Source: Bhargavaea massiliensis (GTDB taxonomy: Bacteria > Bacillota > Bacilli > Bacillales_A > Planococcaceae). Taken from it: a stretch of 64,000 nucleotides of DNA. Positions 17,150 to 25,828 of this stretch are shown here, one piece after another (positions within the stretch are counted from its first letter, which is position 1; each line of letters starts with the position of its first letter). The notes beneath the pieces are model-generated. The model saw only the letters and a program-made list of their open reading frames with translations. It ran no database searches and was not told where the DNA came from. The translations under genes were made by a program, and so were the position numbers. The stretch is from assembly GCF_018390575.1 (NCBI RefSeq), contig NZ_JAHBCJ010000001.1, positions 460,764 through 524,763 of the forward strand, in the 5' to 3' direction.

Positions 17150-17544
17150 GAGAAATACTTTGAAGGTCAAATGGAAGGGCAAGCAAAAGTGAAAGAAGCC
17201 AAACGAAAGGCAGAAGAGGAAGCCAAGAAAGGATATGATACGGGAATCACATACGACCAATTGGCAAGGACTCCTGATGACTACATCGGGAAGAAAGTGA
17301 AATTCAGCGGAAAAGTCATTCAGGTTATGGAAGGTGATGGCACCACCCAAATCAGATTTGCAGTTAACGAGGACTACGACACCATTATTTATGGGAATTT
17401 GATTCCTCGATTGTTGATTCAGGAATTCTAGAAGACGATGTCATTACCATCATGGGATTATCCAGCGGGCTTCTCACTTACGAATCGACCATGGGGGCAA
17501 GCATTTCAATTCCCGGCATCATTATAGACAAAATTGAACAGTAA
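17150..17544 (+). pseudogene. Frameshifted remnant of an OB-fold/toxin-regulator-like protein gene
   Basis: From an ATG at 17171 the frame encodes a charged coiled-coil (KVKEAKRKAEEEAKKG) and then GYDTGITYDQLARTPDDYIG and KKVKFSGKVIQVMEG, a domain common in Firmicutes. That frame stops at 17429. One frame over, codons from 17395 to the TAA at 17542 continue the domain (EFDSSIVDSGILEDDVITIMG), so one base was lost near 17393. A TGA at 17147 cuts the frame upstream, where relatives (from memory) carry a membrane or lipoprotein N-terminus. Base composition is AT-rich. Loss looks recent because both pieces still read well. Confidence 0.65.
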
Positions 17545-17546
17545 AG

Positions 17547-17592
17547 AGCAGGCAATGGTGTATGAAACAAATCATCATTGCCTGCTTTTTTT
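17547..17592 (+). terminator. Terminator after the gene remnant
   Basis: GCAGGCAATG/CATTGCCTGC, a perfect 10-bp stem followed by TTTTTTT, 3 bases past the remnant's stop codon. A complete terminator behind a broken gene supports recent decay. Confidence 0.88.
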
Positions 17593-17725
17593 GATGTTTG
17601 CCACGCTACTGTTCCAAGTAGGTTTATCAAATCTGACCCCTTCCATCAAGACAAAATTGAACCTTTTCATAAGTCAGTGATTCGGTATGATAGGTCTTAT
17701 CTCATATAGAAAAGAAGGGGTCATC

Positions 17726-18265
17726 ATGCAGAAAACACATTCGGTTTCCGTCACACGGAACAAAACCTATGATATGATCATCACCGGCATGCTCATCGCG
17801 CTTGTCTTTACGGCGACCCTGCTGCTTAATATCAAGCTTCCGATCACCGCGAATGGCGGACTTGTCCATCTCGGAACAGCAATGCTCTTTATCTCGTCCA
17901 TTTTGTTCGGCCCGAAAAAGGGCGCCATCGCAGGCGGCGTCGGGATGGGTCTGTTCGACCTGGTCTCCGGCTGGACGCTCTGGGCCCCGTTCACCCTTCT
18001 CACACGAGGCCTGCAGGGCTACATCGTCGGGAAAATCGCCTGGTCCGGCGGACGCGAAGGAAAGAGTCCGGTCTTCAATACGATTGCCGCGATTGTTTCC
18101 CTGCCGTTCATGCTGGCGGGCTACTATCTGTGCGAAGCCGTTTTGTTCAGCAACTGGATCATTCCGGTGGCTTCAATTCCGGGTAACATCACCCAAAACG
18201 TGGTCGGCCTGATTGTCGCCATCCCGGTCTGCATCGCACTCAAGAAGGTTCCTGCATTTAAATAA
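17726..18265 (+). CDS. ECF transporter S component (RibU/HmpT-like, substrate unknown)
   Basis: A 179-residue, six-helix S component of an energy-coupling-factor transporter. The conserved blocks GLVHLGTAMLFISSILFGPKKGAIAGGVGMGLFD and GLQGYIVGKIAW are typical of the family that includes riboflavin, hydroxymethylpyrimidine and pyridoxine carriers; the vitamin cannot be told. ATG 17726 follows AAGAAGGGG by about 5 bases and is preferred over one 39 bases upstream. No riboswitch was recognised upstream. It ends at a convergent terminator with mqo. Confidence 0.85.
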   Translation: MQKTHSVSVTRNKTYDMIITGMLIALVFTATLLLNIKLPITANGGLVHLGTAMLFISSILFGPKKGAIAGGVGMGLFDLVSGWTLWAPFTLLTRGLQGYIVGKIAWSGGREGKSPVFNTIAAIVSLPFMLAGYYLCEAVLFSNWIIPVASIPGNITQNVVGLIVAIPVCIALKKVPAFK

Positions 18266-18270
18266 TTGTG

Positions 18271-18310
18271 AAAAAGAGCGCCGTCCCATTAGGAACGGCG
18301 CTCTTTTTCT
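18271..18310. terminator. Bidirectional terminator
   Basis: AAAAAGAGCGCCGT/ACGGCGCTCTTTTT forms a long perfect stem flanked by A and T runs between the ECF gene and the converging mqo gene. Confidence 0.9.
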
Positions 18311-18311
18311 A

Positions 18312-19817
18312 TCAGTTATGGACTGGTTCTTTTTCAGTTTCATTCAGGCCGAGCACTTCTGCTGTCTCGGAGTGGATCTTCTCGAAGAGTTCAGGGTTCT
18401 CCGAAAGGGAAATGCCGTAGGAAGGAACCATTTCCTTGATTTTCGGTTCCCATTCGCCGTATTGCTCAGGGAAGCAGCGCTCGAGAATCTCCAGCATGAC
18501 ATGGACCGCCGTGGACGCGCCCGGAGATGCGCCGAGAAGCGCCGCAACCGAGCCGTCCTGTGCCGTCACGACTTCCGTGCCGAACTGGAGCGTGCCCTTG
18601 CCGCCTTCCTCGGTGTCTTTGATGACCTGGACGCGCTGGCCCGCGATGACGACATCCCAATCCTCGCTTTTCGCGCTCGGGATAAATTCGCGCAACACGT
18701 CGATGCGCTGTTCCTGGTTCAGCATCAGCTGCTCGATCAGGTACTTCGTGAGCTTCATTTCCTTCGCGCCTGCGGAAAGCATCGTCAGAAGGTTATTCGG
18801 CTTCACTGATTTGATCAGGTCAAGATACGAACCCGTCTTTAGGAACTTCGGCGAAAATCCGGCGTATGGCCCGAAGAGAAGGGACCGCTTGCCATCGATG
18901 TAGCGGGTGTCAAGGTGAGGCACCGACATCGGCGGTGCGCCGACCTTCGCCTTGCCGTATACTTTCGAACGGTGCTGTTCGATGACTTCCGGATTGTTGC
19001 AGACGAGGAACAGCCCGCTGACCGGGAAGCCGCCGATCTGCTTGGATTCCGGAATGCCCGTTTTCTGGAGCAGGTGCAGGCTGCCGCCGCCTGCTCCGAT
19101 AAAGACGAACTTCGCCGTGTGGTACTCCAGCTTGTTGCCATCAAGGTCACGGACCTTCACTTCCCACTTGTCGCCGGAGCGCCGGATGTCTTCGACACTG
19201 TGGCGGTAATCGACTGAGACATCCTGGCGCTGCAGGTGATCAAAAAGGACACGCGTCAGCTCGCCGAAGTTGACATCCGTGCCGGAGTCGATTTTCGTCG
19301 CGGCGATCGGTTCGTCCACATTTCGGCCTTCCATCATCAGAGGGATCCATTCTTTCAGCTTCTCCGGAGAGTCGCTGAACTCCATTCCCTCAAACAGCGG
19401 ATTGCCGGACAGCGCTTCAAAACGCTTTCTCAGGAACGAGACATTGTCCTCGCCTTCCACAAAGCTGATATGCGGAAGCGGCATGATGAACTTTTCCGGA
19501 TCCTGGATCAGATTGTTTTTGACCAGGTGTGCCCAGAACTGACGGGAAAGCTGGAACTGCTCGTTTACACGGATCGCTTTTTTCGTTTCGACCGTGCCGT
19601 CTTCCTTCTGGGGAGTGTAGTTCAGCTCGCACAGCGCAGAGTGGCCCGTGCCCGCATTGTTCCATTCGTTGGAGCTTTCTTCTCCCGGTTTATCCAGTTT
19701 CTCAAACACCTTGATCTTCATGTCCGGCGAGAGCTCTTTCAGCAAGGATCCCAAAGTCGCGCTCATGATACCGGCACCGATCAAAATCACATCTGTCTGC
19801 TTTTGCATGCTGCTCAT
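18312..19817 (-). CDS. mqo: Malate:quinone oxidoreductase
   Basis: A 501-residue FAD enzyme of the inner membrane surface that oxidises malate to oxaloacetate and passes electrons to the quinone pool. The N-terminal dinucleotide fold is [17 protein letters not shown], followed by [20 protein letters not shown], a hallmark of Mqo. Length is typical. GGAAGG lies 5 bases before the ATG. It is monocistronic. A TATAAT at 19922-19927 on the minus strand may be its -10 box, without a clear -35. Confidence 0.96.
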   Translation of the reverse strand: MSSMQKQTDVILIGAGIMSATLGSLLKELSPDMKIKVFEKLDKPGEESSNEWNNAGTGHSALCELNYTPQKEDGTVETKKAIRVNEQFQLSRQFWAHLVKNNLIQDPEKFIMPLPHISFVEGEDNVSFLRKRFEALSGNPLFEGMEFSDSPEKLKEWIPLMMEGRNVDEPIAATKIDSGTDVNFGELTRVLFDHLQRQDVSVDYRHSVEDIRRSGDKWEVKVRDLDGNKLEYHTAKFVFIGAGGGSLHLLQKTGIPESKQIGGFPVSGLFLVCNNPEVIEQHRSKVYGKAKVGAPPMSVPHLDTRYIDGKRSLLFGPYAGFSPKFLKTGSYLDLIKSVKPNNLLTMLSAGAKEMKLTKYLIEQLMLNQEQRIDVLREFIPSAKSEDWDVVIAGQRVQVIKDTEEGGKGTLQFGTEVVTAQDGSVAALLGASPGASTAVHVMLEILERCFPEQYGEWEPKIKEMVPSYGISLSENPELFEKIHSETAEVLGLNETEKEPVHN

Positions 19818-20061
19818 GACAACCTTCCTTATCCCCTGGATTTATACTTAAATAATAGAGCTCCTGCCCAGGTGACCATCAGGCACCGGCCGGGAACAAC
19901 TTATGTTCATTCTTAGCCTTTATTATAACATAGTTCGACAATTGACTTTCCTATTTCCTTCCGATTGCATACAGTGCAATTATACCTTTTTTGAATAACT
20001 GATCAGGCCTCATTGGCCGAAAAAGGAACACCCTGCGTGAAATAGCATTCAACTGTACAGA
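19818..20061. other. Intergenic region upstream of mqo
   Basis: This gap carries the mqo leader. On the minus strand TATAAT (19922-19927) is a plausible -10 box. I see no open frame, RNA gene or repeat in the remainder. Confidence 0.4.
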
Positions 20062-20101
20062 ATAGAAAAGGCTTTCATCCGCATGTAACGGATGAAAGCC
20101 G
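20062..20101 (-). terminator. Terminator of the DUF378 gene
   Basis: GGCTTTCATCCG/CGGATGAAAGCC, a perfect 12-bp stem with a 7-base loop; on the minus strand TTTTCTATT follows. It lies about 70 bases past the DUF378 stop. Confidence 0.82.
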
Positions 20102-20169
20102 ATGAAATTGCACTAAAGAGGACATTTCTTACGTTCTGCGCGAAGCCCAAGCAGTGTTTATGATTACAA

Positions 20170-20502
20170 TCAATCATTGTTGCGGTTCGCCTTCTTTACC
20201 TCAGTATCCCGCTCTTTACTGAAATCGGGCTCCTCACCGAATTCTGTGCGCAAATCCTGATTGGAAATTCTTGAGGGCCGGTCACCCGTAACCATGGTGT
20301 CCATCTCTTCGCTCGGTTTAAACAACAGACCGATACAGATCAGGGCACTGATCCCTACAAGACCATAGACCACTCTGGACAAGAAAGCATCTTGACCGCC
20401 AAATAACGCTGCAACTAAATCAAACTGAAAAAATCCAATCAATCCCCAGTTTAGCCCGCCGATAATCAATAGAGCCAGCGCAATCCGTGAAAGCACACTC
20501 AT
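20170..20502 (-). CDS. DUF378 family membrane protein (YuzA-like)
   Basis: A 110-residue protein with two membrane helices in its first 65 residues. The block LLIIGGLNWGLIGFFQFDLVAALFGG then RVVYGLVGISAL is the DUF378 signature. A charged, probably disordered 45-residue tail (KERDTEVKKANRNND end) is longer than in the short family members I recall. The function is unknown. Confidence 0.85.
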   Translation of the reverse strand: MSVLSRIALALLIIGGLNWGLIGFFQFDLVAALFGGQDAFLSRVVYGLVGISALICIGLLFKPSEEMDTMVTGDRPSRISNQDLRTEFGEEPDFSKERDTEVKKANRNND

Positions 20503-20867
20503 ATATTGACTCCTCCTTCCTGATTCGTATTTATCCTTTACCGAAACCCATTTTTAATACATATTTAATGATAGAGAGGTGCTCAAATCATCCTCTTCAT
20601 TTGAAGAGTTGGTTCGGGTCATTCTTTAAGATCTGAAAGCTCTGCAGATTTCCACCATTAACAGCTTCATGAACCTCCCAAGAAAATCAAATGGGATGCG
20701 CTGAATTTCTCATCCGCAGGAGGCCGAGTGTTCGGCCGATGACGCTTGATCCGCTTGCACTCCAGTTCACCGTAACATCCCTGCATGAGTAGTTGTGATT
20801 CACCTATAAAACAAAGTATAGTAAGCATCAAATCAAATGATCCTGATTAAGGAAGGGATGTGCAGAC
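20503..20867. other. Intergenic region with possible rluF promoter
   Basis: No gene is seen in this 365-base gap. A small hairpin GGCCGA/TCGGCC lies near 20722-20738. TTGTGA followed 18 bases later by TATAGT near 20817 could be the rluF promoter. GGAAGGG precedes the rluF start. Confidence 0.4.
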
Positions 20868-21575
20868 ATGCGAATTAATAAATACATCAGTGAATCCGGA
20901 AAGACATCCAGGCGAGGTGCCGATCGGCTAATTGAAGAGGGGCGTGTGACGATCAACGGCAAACGTGTCTCCATCGGCACTCAAGTCGAGCCCGGGGATG
21001 ATGTCCGGGTAGACGGGAATCCCATCCGGGTGGCCAGGAACAATGTCTATCTTGCCTTGAATAAACCTGTTGGCATCACAAGCACGACAGAAAAAAGCGT
21101 AAAAGGAAATATCGTCGACCTGGTCAACCATCCACTGAGAGTGTTCAACATCGGGCGTCTTGATAAAGATTCTGAAGGCCTGATCCTTCTCACGAATGAC
21201 GGCGACATCGTCAACGAAATCTTGCGCTCCGAGAACAAGCATGAAAAAGAATATATCGTTTCAGTGGACAAGCCGATCACCCCTGAATTTCTGAATAACA
21301 TGTCAGAGGGCGTCAGGATATTGGGAACGAAAACACTTCCCTGCAAGACGGAACAATTATCGAAATACGATTTCAAAATCATTCTCACACAAGGGCTGAA
21401 CCGTCAGATTCGCCGCATGTGCGAAGCGTTGGGCTACCAAGTGTACCGGCTGCAGAGAATCCGGATCATGAACATCCATCTGGGCAATCTCCCGCCAGGA
21501 CAGTGGAGGGATCTGTCTAAAAAAGAACGCACCGCATTATTCAGGGAACTCGACTACGAGCCAAGAGAATGGTAA
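20868..21575 (+). CDS. rluF: 23S rRNA pseudouridine synthase, RluF family
   Basis: A 235-residue enzyme of the RsuA/RluB/E/F family. It has an N-terminal S4 RNA-binding domain ([26 protein letters not shown]) and a catalytic domain with the active-site aspartate in [17 protein letters not shown] (about residue 99). The GKTSRRGAD segment and the single S4 domain fit RluF, which modifies U2604-type positions in 23S rRNA; RluB or RsuA cannot be wholly excluded. It is followed by a strong terminator shared with a converging small gene. Confidence 0.88.
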   Translation: MRINKYISESGKTSRRGADRLIEEGRVTINGKRVSIGTQVEPGDDVRVDGNPIRVARNNVYLALNKPVGITSTTEKSVKGNIVDLVNHPLRVFNIGRLDKDSEGLILLTNDGDIVNEILRSENKHEKEYIVSVDKPITPEFLNNMSEGVRILGTKTLPCKTEQLSKYDFKIILTQGLNRQIRRMCEALGYQVYRLQRIRIMNIHLGNLPPGQWRDLSKKERTALFRELDYEPREW

Positions 21576-21581
21576 GGCTAT

Positions 21582-21640
21582 AAAAAATGATCATCGGAGT
21601 CACGCCCGGGCAATGGGACAGGTCCGATGATCATTTTTTA
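21582..21640. terminator. Bidirectional terminator downstream of rluF
   Basis: AAAAAATGATCATCGGA pairs with TCCGATGATCATTTTTT around a 24-base loop; it serves rluF and, on the other strand, the small gene ending at 21642. Confidence 0.82.
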
Positions 21641-21641
21641 T

Positions 21642-21836
21642 TTATTCTCCGTGCATGCGGTCCAACACTTGGTACTGCTTCATGTACGGTCCGTCATCCG
21701 CTACAACTGAATGGTATAGTGCCTTGATGGCCAAGTTTTTCTCCAGGCCCATTTCAGATTTGATCTTTTTTAGCTCATCATGCAATTCACGATGCTGGTT
21801 AATCAGTTTTGTCATAACGGTTTTGTTGTATCTCAT
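21642..21836 (-). CDS. Small protein of unknown function, 64 residues
   Basis: A basic, mostly helical 64-residue protein (KLINQHRELHDELKKIKSEMG looks like a coiled-coil segment). AAAGGATGAG lies 7 bases before its ATG. It follows rlmH by 23 bases on the same strand and ends at a shared terminator, so it is probably the last gene of that unit. I do not recognise the family. Confidence 0.6.
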   Translation of the reverse strand: MRYNKTVMTKLINQHRELHDELKKIKSEMGLEKNLAIKALYHSVVADDGPYMKQYQVLDRMHGE

Positions 21837-21859
21837 CTGCTCTCATCCTTTTTAACAGC

Positions 21860-22339
21860 CTATTTATGATACGGCTCATTTTTCATGATCCGGAAAGCCC
21901 TGTACACCTGCTCCAATAGTATGAGCTTCATCAGCTGATGAGGGAAGGTCATTTTGGAGAAGCTGAGTTTCTCGTCCGCCCGTTTGAGGACATCGGCATG
22001 CAGGCCCAGGGATCCGCCGATGACAAACACGACTTTGCTTTTGCCGTAAGTCATGAGGGATTCGAGGTTTGACGCGAGCTCCTCCGACGCCCGTTGCTTG
22101 CCCTCGATGGCGAGTACGATCACATGGGCATCGGCGGGAATCTTCGACAAGATCCGTTCCCCTTCTTTTTTCTTTACCATTTCCATCTCCGCGTCACTCA
22201 GCTGCTCGGGTGCTTTTTCATCCGATACTTCGGCCAGCTGGATTTTCGCATAGGGACGCAGCCGTTTTTCGTACTCCTCAATGCCTGTTTTCAGATATTT
22301 TTCTTTGAGCTTTCCGACTGTAATGATTGTAATATTCAC
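21860..22339 (-). CDS. rlmH: 23S rRNA (pseudouridine1915-N3)-methyltransferase RlmH
   Basis: A 159-residue SPOUT methyltransferase, exactly the usual length. It methylates pseudouridine 1915 in helix 69 of 23S rRNA. The SAM-binding knot is [18 protein letters not shown], and the C-terminus [24 protein letters not shown] block is invariant in the family. A GTG at 22339 is the start ([15 protein letters not shown]), with GGTGG 7 bases upstream. B. subtilis calls it yydA. DnaA-box-like sites lie over and upstream of its start. Confidence 0.96.
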   Translation of the reverse strand: MNITIITVGKLKEKYLKTGIEEYEKRLRPYAKIQLAEVSDEKAPEQLSDAEMEMVKKKEGERILSKIPADAHVIVLAIEGKQRASEELASNLESLMTYGKSKVVFVIGGSLGLHADVLKRADEKLSFSKMTFPHQLMKLILLEQVYRAFRIMKNEPYHK

Positions 22340-22364
22340 AGCTTGTCCACCTTTGCCAAATCGG

Positions 22365-22730
22365 TTATTCACAGGAATTATGCACATATCCACAACTGAA
22401 ATCAAGATATGGTGGGCGACTGCATGTTCGATACCACATATATTGCAGCCTGTTGGCAATAATCACAGGGTGTGGATAACTCTTCGGATTTGTTGATGGT
22501 TTCCATGATCGGGAAGGCTTCCGTTTTTGCAGTTACCTCGTCTAAAGCCCGGTATATGTGGGTTTCGCATGCTTTTTTCGTTGTGTTTTCCATTCAAAAA
22601 CCTCCTTTTCCACTCCAGAAAGTTATAAACATTTGCAAATAGTTATCCACATTGGTGGACAATTGCAATTATTTACGGAAAAAACACAGGCAGCCGGTTG
22701 AAATCTCACCGTGCTGCCCCTTGTGGATAG
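22365..22730. promoter_or_regulatory. DnaA-box group around rlmH and the htrC 3' end
   Basis: Six exact or near DnaA boxes fall in 366 bases: TTATTCACA (22365), TTATGCACA (22378), ATATCCACA (22386), TGTGGATAA (22471), TTATCCACA (22643) and TGTGGATAG (22722). The third overlaps the second by one base. Two are perfect consensus. B. subtilis has a known oriC-distal DnaA-box cluster at the same gene (yydA), so this is probably a conserved DnaA-titration locus. Confidence 0.7.
22402..22593 (-). CDS. CxxH/CxxC protein, BA_5709 family
   Basis: A 63-residue protein with two paired-cysteine motifs: CETH near residue 9 and CDYC near residue 43. This is the signature of a small Bacillales family normally found beside rlmH, as here. 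The motifs suggest one zinc ion. Its role is unknown. Confidence 0.85.
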   Translation of the reverse strand: MENTTKKACETHIYRALDEVTAKTEAFPIMETINKSEELSTPCDYCQQAAIYVVSNMQSPTIS

Positions 22731-22779
22731 ATATATTTGTAACAGTAGAACAAAATTTCAGTTATTTAGTTGCAAACTG

Positions 22780-23958
22780 CTATAAATTGATTTCAATGTC
22801 CATTGCTTCGCCGCTCCGGTACACCTTAAGCTTGACCGCGTCGCCCTCTTTCACCTCATTATACAAGTACTTCCGCAAGTCGATCAAATCCGCGATGGGT
22901 TCCCCATCCATAGCTGTAATGACGTCATACTGCCGGAGTCCGGCTTCCTGTGCCGCAGAGCCTTGCATCACCTGGTCCACGACCACACCCTCTGTGATGT
23001 CCTTCGGCAGGTTCAGCTCCTGCTGTTGATAAACAGCCGGGATATCCATCAGGTCAAACAGCGTGACGCCCATTTGCGGACGGCGGACTTCCCCGTGCTG
23101 CTCCAAGTCTTCGATGATCGGCACAGCGGAATTGATCGGAATGGCCAGGCCAATGCCCTCGACCGATGCTTCGGCAATCTTCATGGAGTTGATGCCGATC
23201 AGCCGGCCGTTCAGGTCGACAAGCGCGCCCCCCGAGTTGCCAGGGTTAATGGCCGCATCCGTTTGCAGGACTTCCGCATTCCAGTCGATCGACTGGTCCC
23301 CGTTCAGGTCGACCGGTATGGACCGTTCCTTCCCGGAAATGACCCCGACCGTCACTGAACCTGAAAATCCGAGTCCGAGCGGGTTGCCGATTGCGATTGC
23401 GGTCTGTCCGCGCTTCAATTCATCAGAATCTCCAAATTCAATAACATCCTGCACATCGGCATCGTCCATCTCGACCACTGCCAGATCGGTCCAGATATCT
23501 GTGCCAAGCAGCTTGCCGGGCACCTTCGTGCCGTCTTCCAGCGTGATTTCGATTTGTGATGCATCTTCGACGACATGGTTGTTCGTCACGACATATGCTC
23601 TGCCTTCCTCCTGCTTGTAAATCACACCTGATCCGACGCCTGCCGGAACGGTCTCCTCCGCGCCGGTCCAATAGTTGCCGGCAGTCTGGAGATTGGTCAC
23701 GCCGACAACCGCTGCAGATGCCTCATCAACCGCTCCAACGATTCCTTCCTGCAGTTCAAGGGCCGCATCAGGCGCAACGTCGTCCTTCCCGTTTCCGTCT
23801 TTTGCTGCCGTTTCCGCATCGGCAACGGTATTGACGTTGCTCTCGCCTTCCGCTTCCTGTTCCGGAGAAAGACAGCCCTGCAAGAGAAGCGCCGCAGAAA
23901 GTATTCCGACCGCACCGATATAACGAAGTCCGATCTGGCGGTAATCCCGTTTACCCAT
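22780..23958 (-). CDS. htrC: HtrA-family serine protease of the wal operon (HtrC-like)
   Basis: A 392-residue S1C protease. The catalytic triad is visible: His in VVTNNHVVEDAS, Asp in TDLAVVEMD and Ser in NPGNSGGALVDL; a PDZ domain fills the last 90 residues. It degrades misfolded envelope proteins in related species. The N-terminus (SAALLLQGCLSPEQEAEGE) reads like a lipoprotein signal rather than the usual non-cleaved membrane anchor, with cysteine at about residue 29. It is the last gene of walRKHIJ-htrC, separated from walJ by a repeat-bearing gap. Confidence 0.93.
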   Translation of the reverse strand: MGKRDYRQIGLRYIGAVGILSAALLLQGCLSPEQEAEGESNVNTVADAETAAKDGNGKDDVAPDAALELQEGIVGAVDEASAAVVGVTNLQTAGNYWTGAEETVPAGVGSGVIYKQEEGRAYVVTNNHVVEDASQIEITLEDGTKVPGKLLGTDIWTDLAVVEMDDADVQDVIEFGDSDELKRGQTAIAIGNPLGLGFSGSVTVGVISGKERSIPVDLNGDQSIDWNAEVLQTDAAINPGNSGGALVDLNGRLIGINSMKIAEASVEGIGLAIPINSAVPIIEDLEQHGEVRRPQMGVTLFDLMDIPAVYQQQELNLPKDITEGVVVDQVMQGSAAQEAGLRQYDVITAMDGEPIADLIDLRKYLYNEVKEGDAVKLKVYRSGEAMDIEINL

Positions 23959-24054
23959 CCAACCAACACCCTCTCCTGAAAATATCTACTGTCCTTTAAC
24001 CTACCCGTTTCGGGCAATTTGAACACAGAGCGTATTTGCTGGTGTAAATAGCGG

Positions 24055-24159
24055 TGTTAAGAAAAAGGGCGTGAGTGAAAGGAAACTGTCCCGAATGTTT
24101 AAGAAAGCGGCGCCCATTGTTAAGAAGACAGACCTGAGTGTTAAGCAAAACCCGACACC
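24055..24159 (+). repeat. Degenerate tandem repeat, 21-bp period, between walJ and htrC
   Basis: Five imperfect units start at 24055, 24076, 24096, 24118 and 24139 (lengths 21, 20, 22, 21, 21). The shared head is TGTTAAG followed by an A-rich then G/C-rich part; the second and third units are diverged (TGAAAGG, TGTTTAAG). No gene is supported here, though a 21-base period gives heptad-like translations on both strands. The walJ-htrC gap is otherwise empty. Confidence 0.65.
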
Positions 24160-24202
24160 CCGCCACAATGAAAAAACCGCCCCGCAATGGGACGGATATG
24201 GT

Positions 24203-24991
24203 TTAGACTGTGACCAGCTCGGTCGGCGCTTCCGCATCAGTGTCATACAGATGCACAAATTCGCCGGGCCGGATGCCGCATGTTTCAAGCGTCTGCGAAA
24301 CGCTCAGCCTCGCAAGGTCTTTCATATTATTGTCTTTCGACAGGTGGGAAAGATAGATGCGTGTTTCCTTCTGCCCCACCACTTCGCTCATCGCAACCGC
24401 CGCATCTTCATTCGATACGTGGCCGACATCGCTTAGGATGCGCCGCTTGACGTTCCACGGGTAACGGCCCATCTGAAGCATGCCGACATCATGGTTGCTT
24501 TCAAAGACGAATGCGTCCGATCCGGAAATCCAGCCCTTCATCCGGTCGCTTACATAGCCGGTGTCGGTAATCAGGGCAAGCTTGCGGCCGCTGTCATGGA
24601 ACACATAGAACATCGGGTCAGCCGCGTCATGCGAAACGGCGAACGACTGGATATCCAGGCTGCCGAACGATTTCACCGCTTCCATATCAAAAGTGAAGCG
24701 CTGGCCGACCGGAATGTCTCCGACCAGGCCGTCCATCGCTTTCCAAGTCTTTTCGTTAGCATAAATCGGCATGCCATACTTCCTCGCCGCCACGCCCAGT
24801 CCCCTGATATGGTCGCTGTGTTCGTGCGTGACGAAGATGCCGTCGACCTGCTTCATGCTGCGGCCGATGCCGCCGAGGAGTCCCTCGAGCTTTTTGGCGC
24901 TCAAGCCGGCGTCAACAAGAAAAGCATGGTCGTCATTTTCTATATAAATGGAATTGCCCGTACTGCCGCTGGCCAATACACTGAATCTCAC
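24203..24991 (-). CDS. walJ: MBL-fold protein WalJ (YycJ)
   Basis: A 262-residue metallo-beta-lactamase-fold protein with the metal motif [10 protein letters not shown] and downstream histidines ([18 protein letters not shown]). WalJ is a conserved member of the walRK operon and has been linked to DNA repair and to coordinating division with replication; family members are 5'-exonuclease-like. It follows walI with a 27-base gap. Confidence 0.94.
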   Translation of the reverse strand: MRFSVLASGSTGNSIYIENDDHAFLVDAGLSAKKLEGLLGGIGRSMKQVDGIFVTHEHSDHIRGLGVAARKYGMPIYANEKTWKAMDGLVGDIPVGQRFTFDMEAVKSFGSLDIQSFAVSHDAADPMFYVFHDSGRKLALITDTGYVSDRMKGWISGSDAFVFESNHDVGMLQMGRYPWNVKRRILSDVGHVSNEDAAVAMSEVVGQKETRIYLSHLSKDNNMKDLARLSVSQTLETCGIRPGEFVHLYDTDAEAPTELVTV

Positions 24992-25018
24992 GTTTCGGCC
25001 TCCTACTCTTCTACTCTT

Positions 25019-25828
25019 CTACTCTTCTTCTTCGGTGTCTGGTTCGGAAAGCTTATCGAGGATTTTGCCGTTCACTGCGTTGATGAAGTGGTCGGCATTA
25101 GTCCCATCGATCAATTCTACATGAATATGCCAGGTCGGGACAAACACTTGCGTTTGAGTCAGCTCGACAAGCGGGGAATAGCCCAGCTCTACATCCGTGA
25201 CATTGGTACCCGGCTTGATAGCTTCAGACCGGGAAAGCGCGCTGATTGCCTGGAGTGGAGAGTAGAGGCTTTTCTGCTCGTTGATTTCCTTCAGGTTGTG
25301 AAGCATGGTCTGCTCGTATCGGATAGCCTTCCGGTCTGCATTCCAATGCACGGTCAGTGTCGAGTTCTCATTGTAAAAGATCGTGTTGCCGTCAAATGTT
25401 TGGAAAAAGGTTGCCGTCCGCTCTTCCTCGTCCACTTCCCAGAGGGTGTAATTCTTGCCGTTCGTCACATATTTCTCAAGGAACTCTTCAAACTCCAGCT
25501 TGCCTTTGCTGTTTTCCAGGCCAAATGGTTCCTCAAGCTCTGAAATGAGTGTGTGCCCTTCCACGATCTTAAGTGCCTGGCCGGATAAATCCCTTAATTC
25601 CATGAGACTGACAGGCTTCAGCTCGCCGGAAACACGGAAGGCTTCCTTGGTCTCCGGGAGGTCTCCGTAAGTGATGTCATCTCCGCTCAGCCGTTCTTCG
25701 ATGCTCGTTTCACCGAGCACCTCGTAGTTTTCATACTCATTTGTCCGGTTCATATACAGCGAGAACAGGAAAACATTCAGGATGGCGAACACGACAATGA
25801 AAATGGTCTTTGTCTTACTCCAGTCCAC
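25019..25828 (-). CDS. walI: WalI (YycI), regulator of the WalK kinase
   Basis: A 269-residue protein with one N-terminal membrane helix (WSKTKTIFIVVFAILNVFLFS) and an extracytoplasmic YycI domain. With WalH it forms a membrane complex that modulates WalK (inhibitory in B. subtilis, activating in S. aureus). The GTG at 25828 is the start: GGAGG lies 8 bases upstream and the protein then begins VDWSKTK as in relatives. It overlaps the walH stop by 14 bases. Confidence 0.93.
   Translation of the reverse strand: MDWSKTKTIFIVVFAILNVFLFSLYMNRTNEYENYEVLGETSIEERLSGDDITYGDLPETKEAFRVSGELKPVSLMELRDLSGQALKIVEGHTLISELEEPFGLENSKGKLEFEEFLEKYVTNGKNYTLWEVDEEERTATFFQTFDGNTIFYNENSTLTVHWNADRKAIRYEQTMLHNLKEINEQKSLYSPLQAISALSRSEAIKPGTNVTDVELGYSPLVELTQTQVFVPTWHIHVELIDGTNADHFINAVNGKILDKLSEPDTEEEE

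Noticed and set aside
24043..24060. TGTAAA and TGTTAA in the walJ-htrC gap as a WalR box
   Set aside because: The spacer is 6 bases, not 5, and the second word belongs to the tandem repeat.
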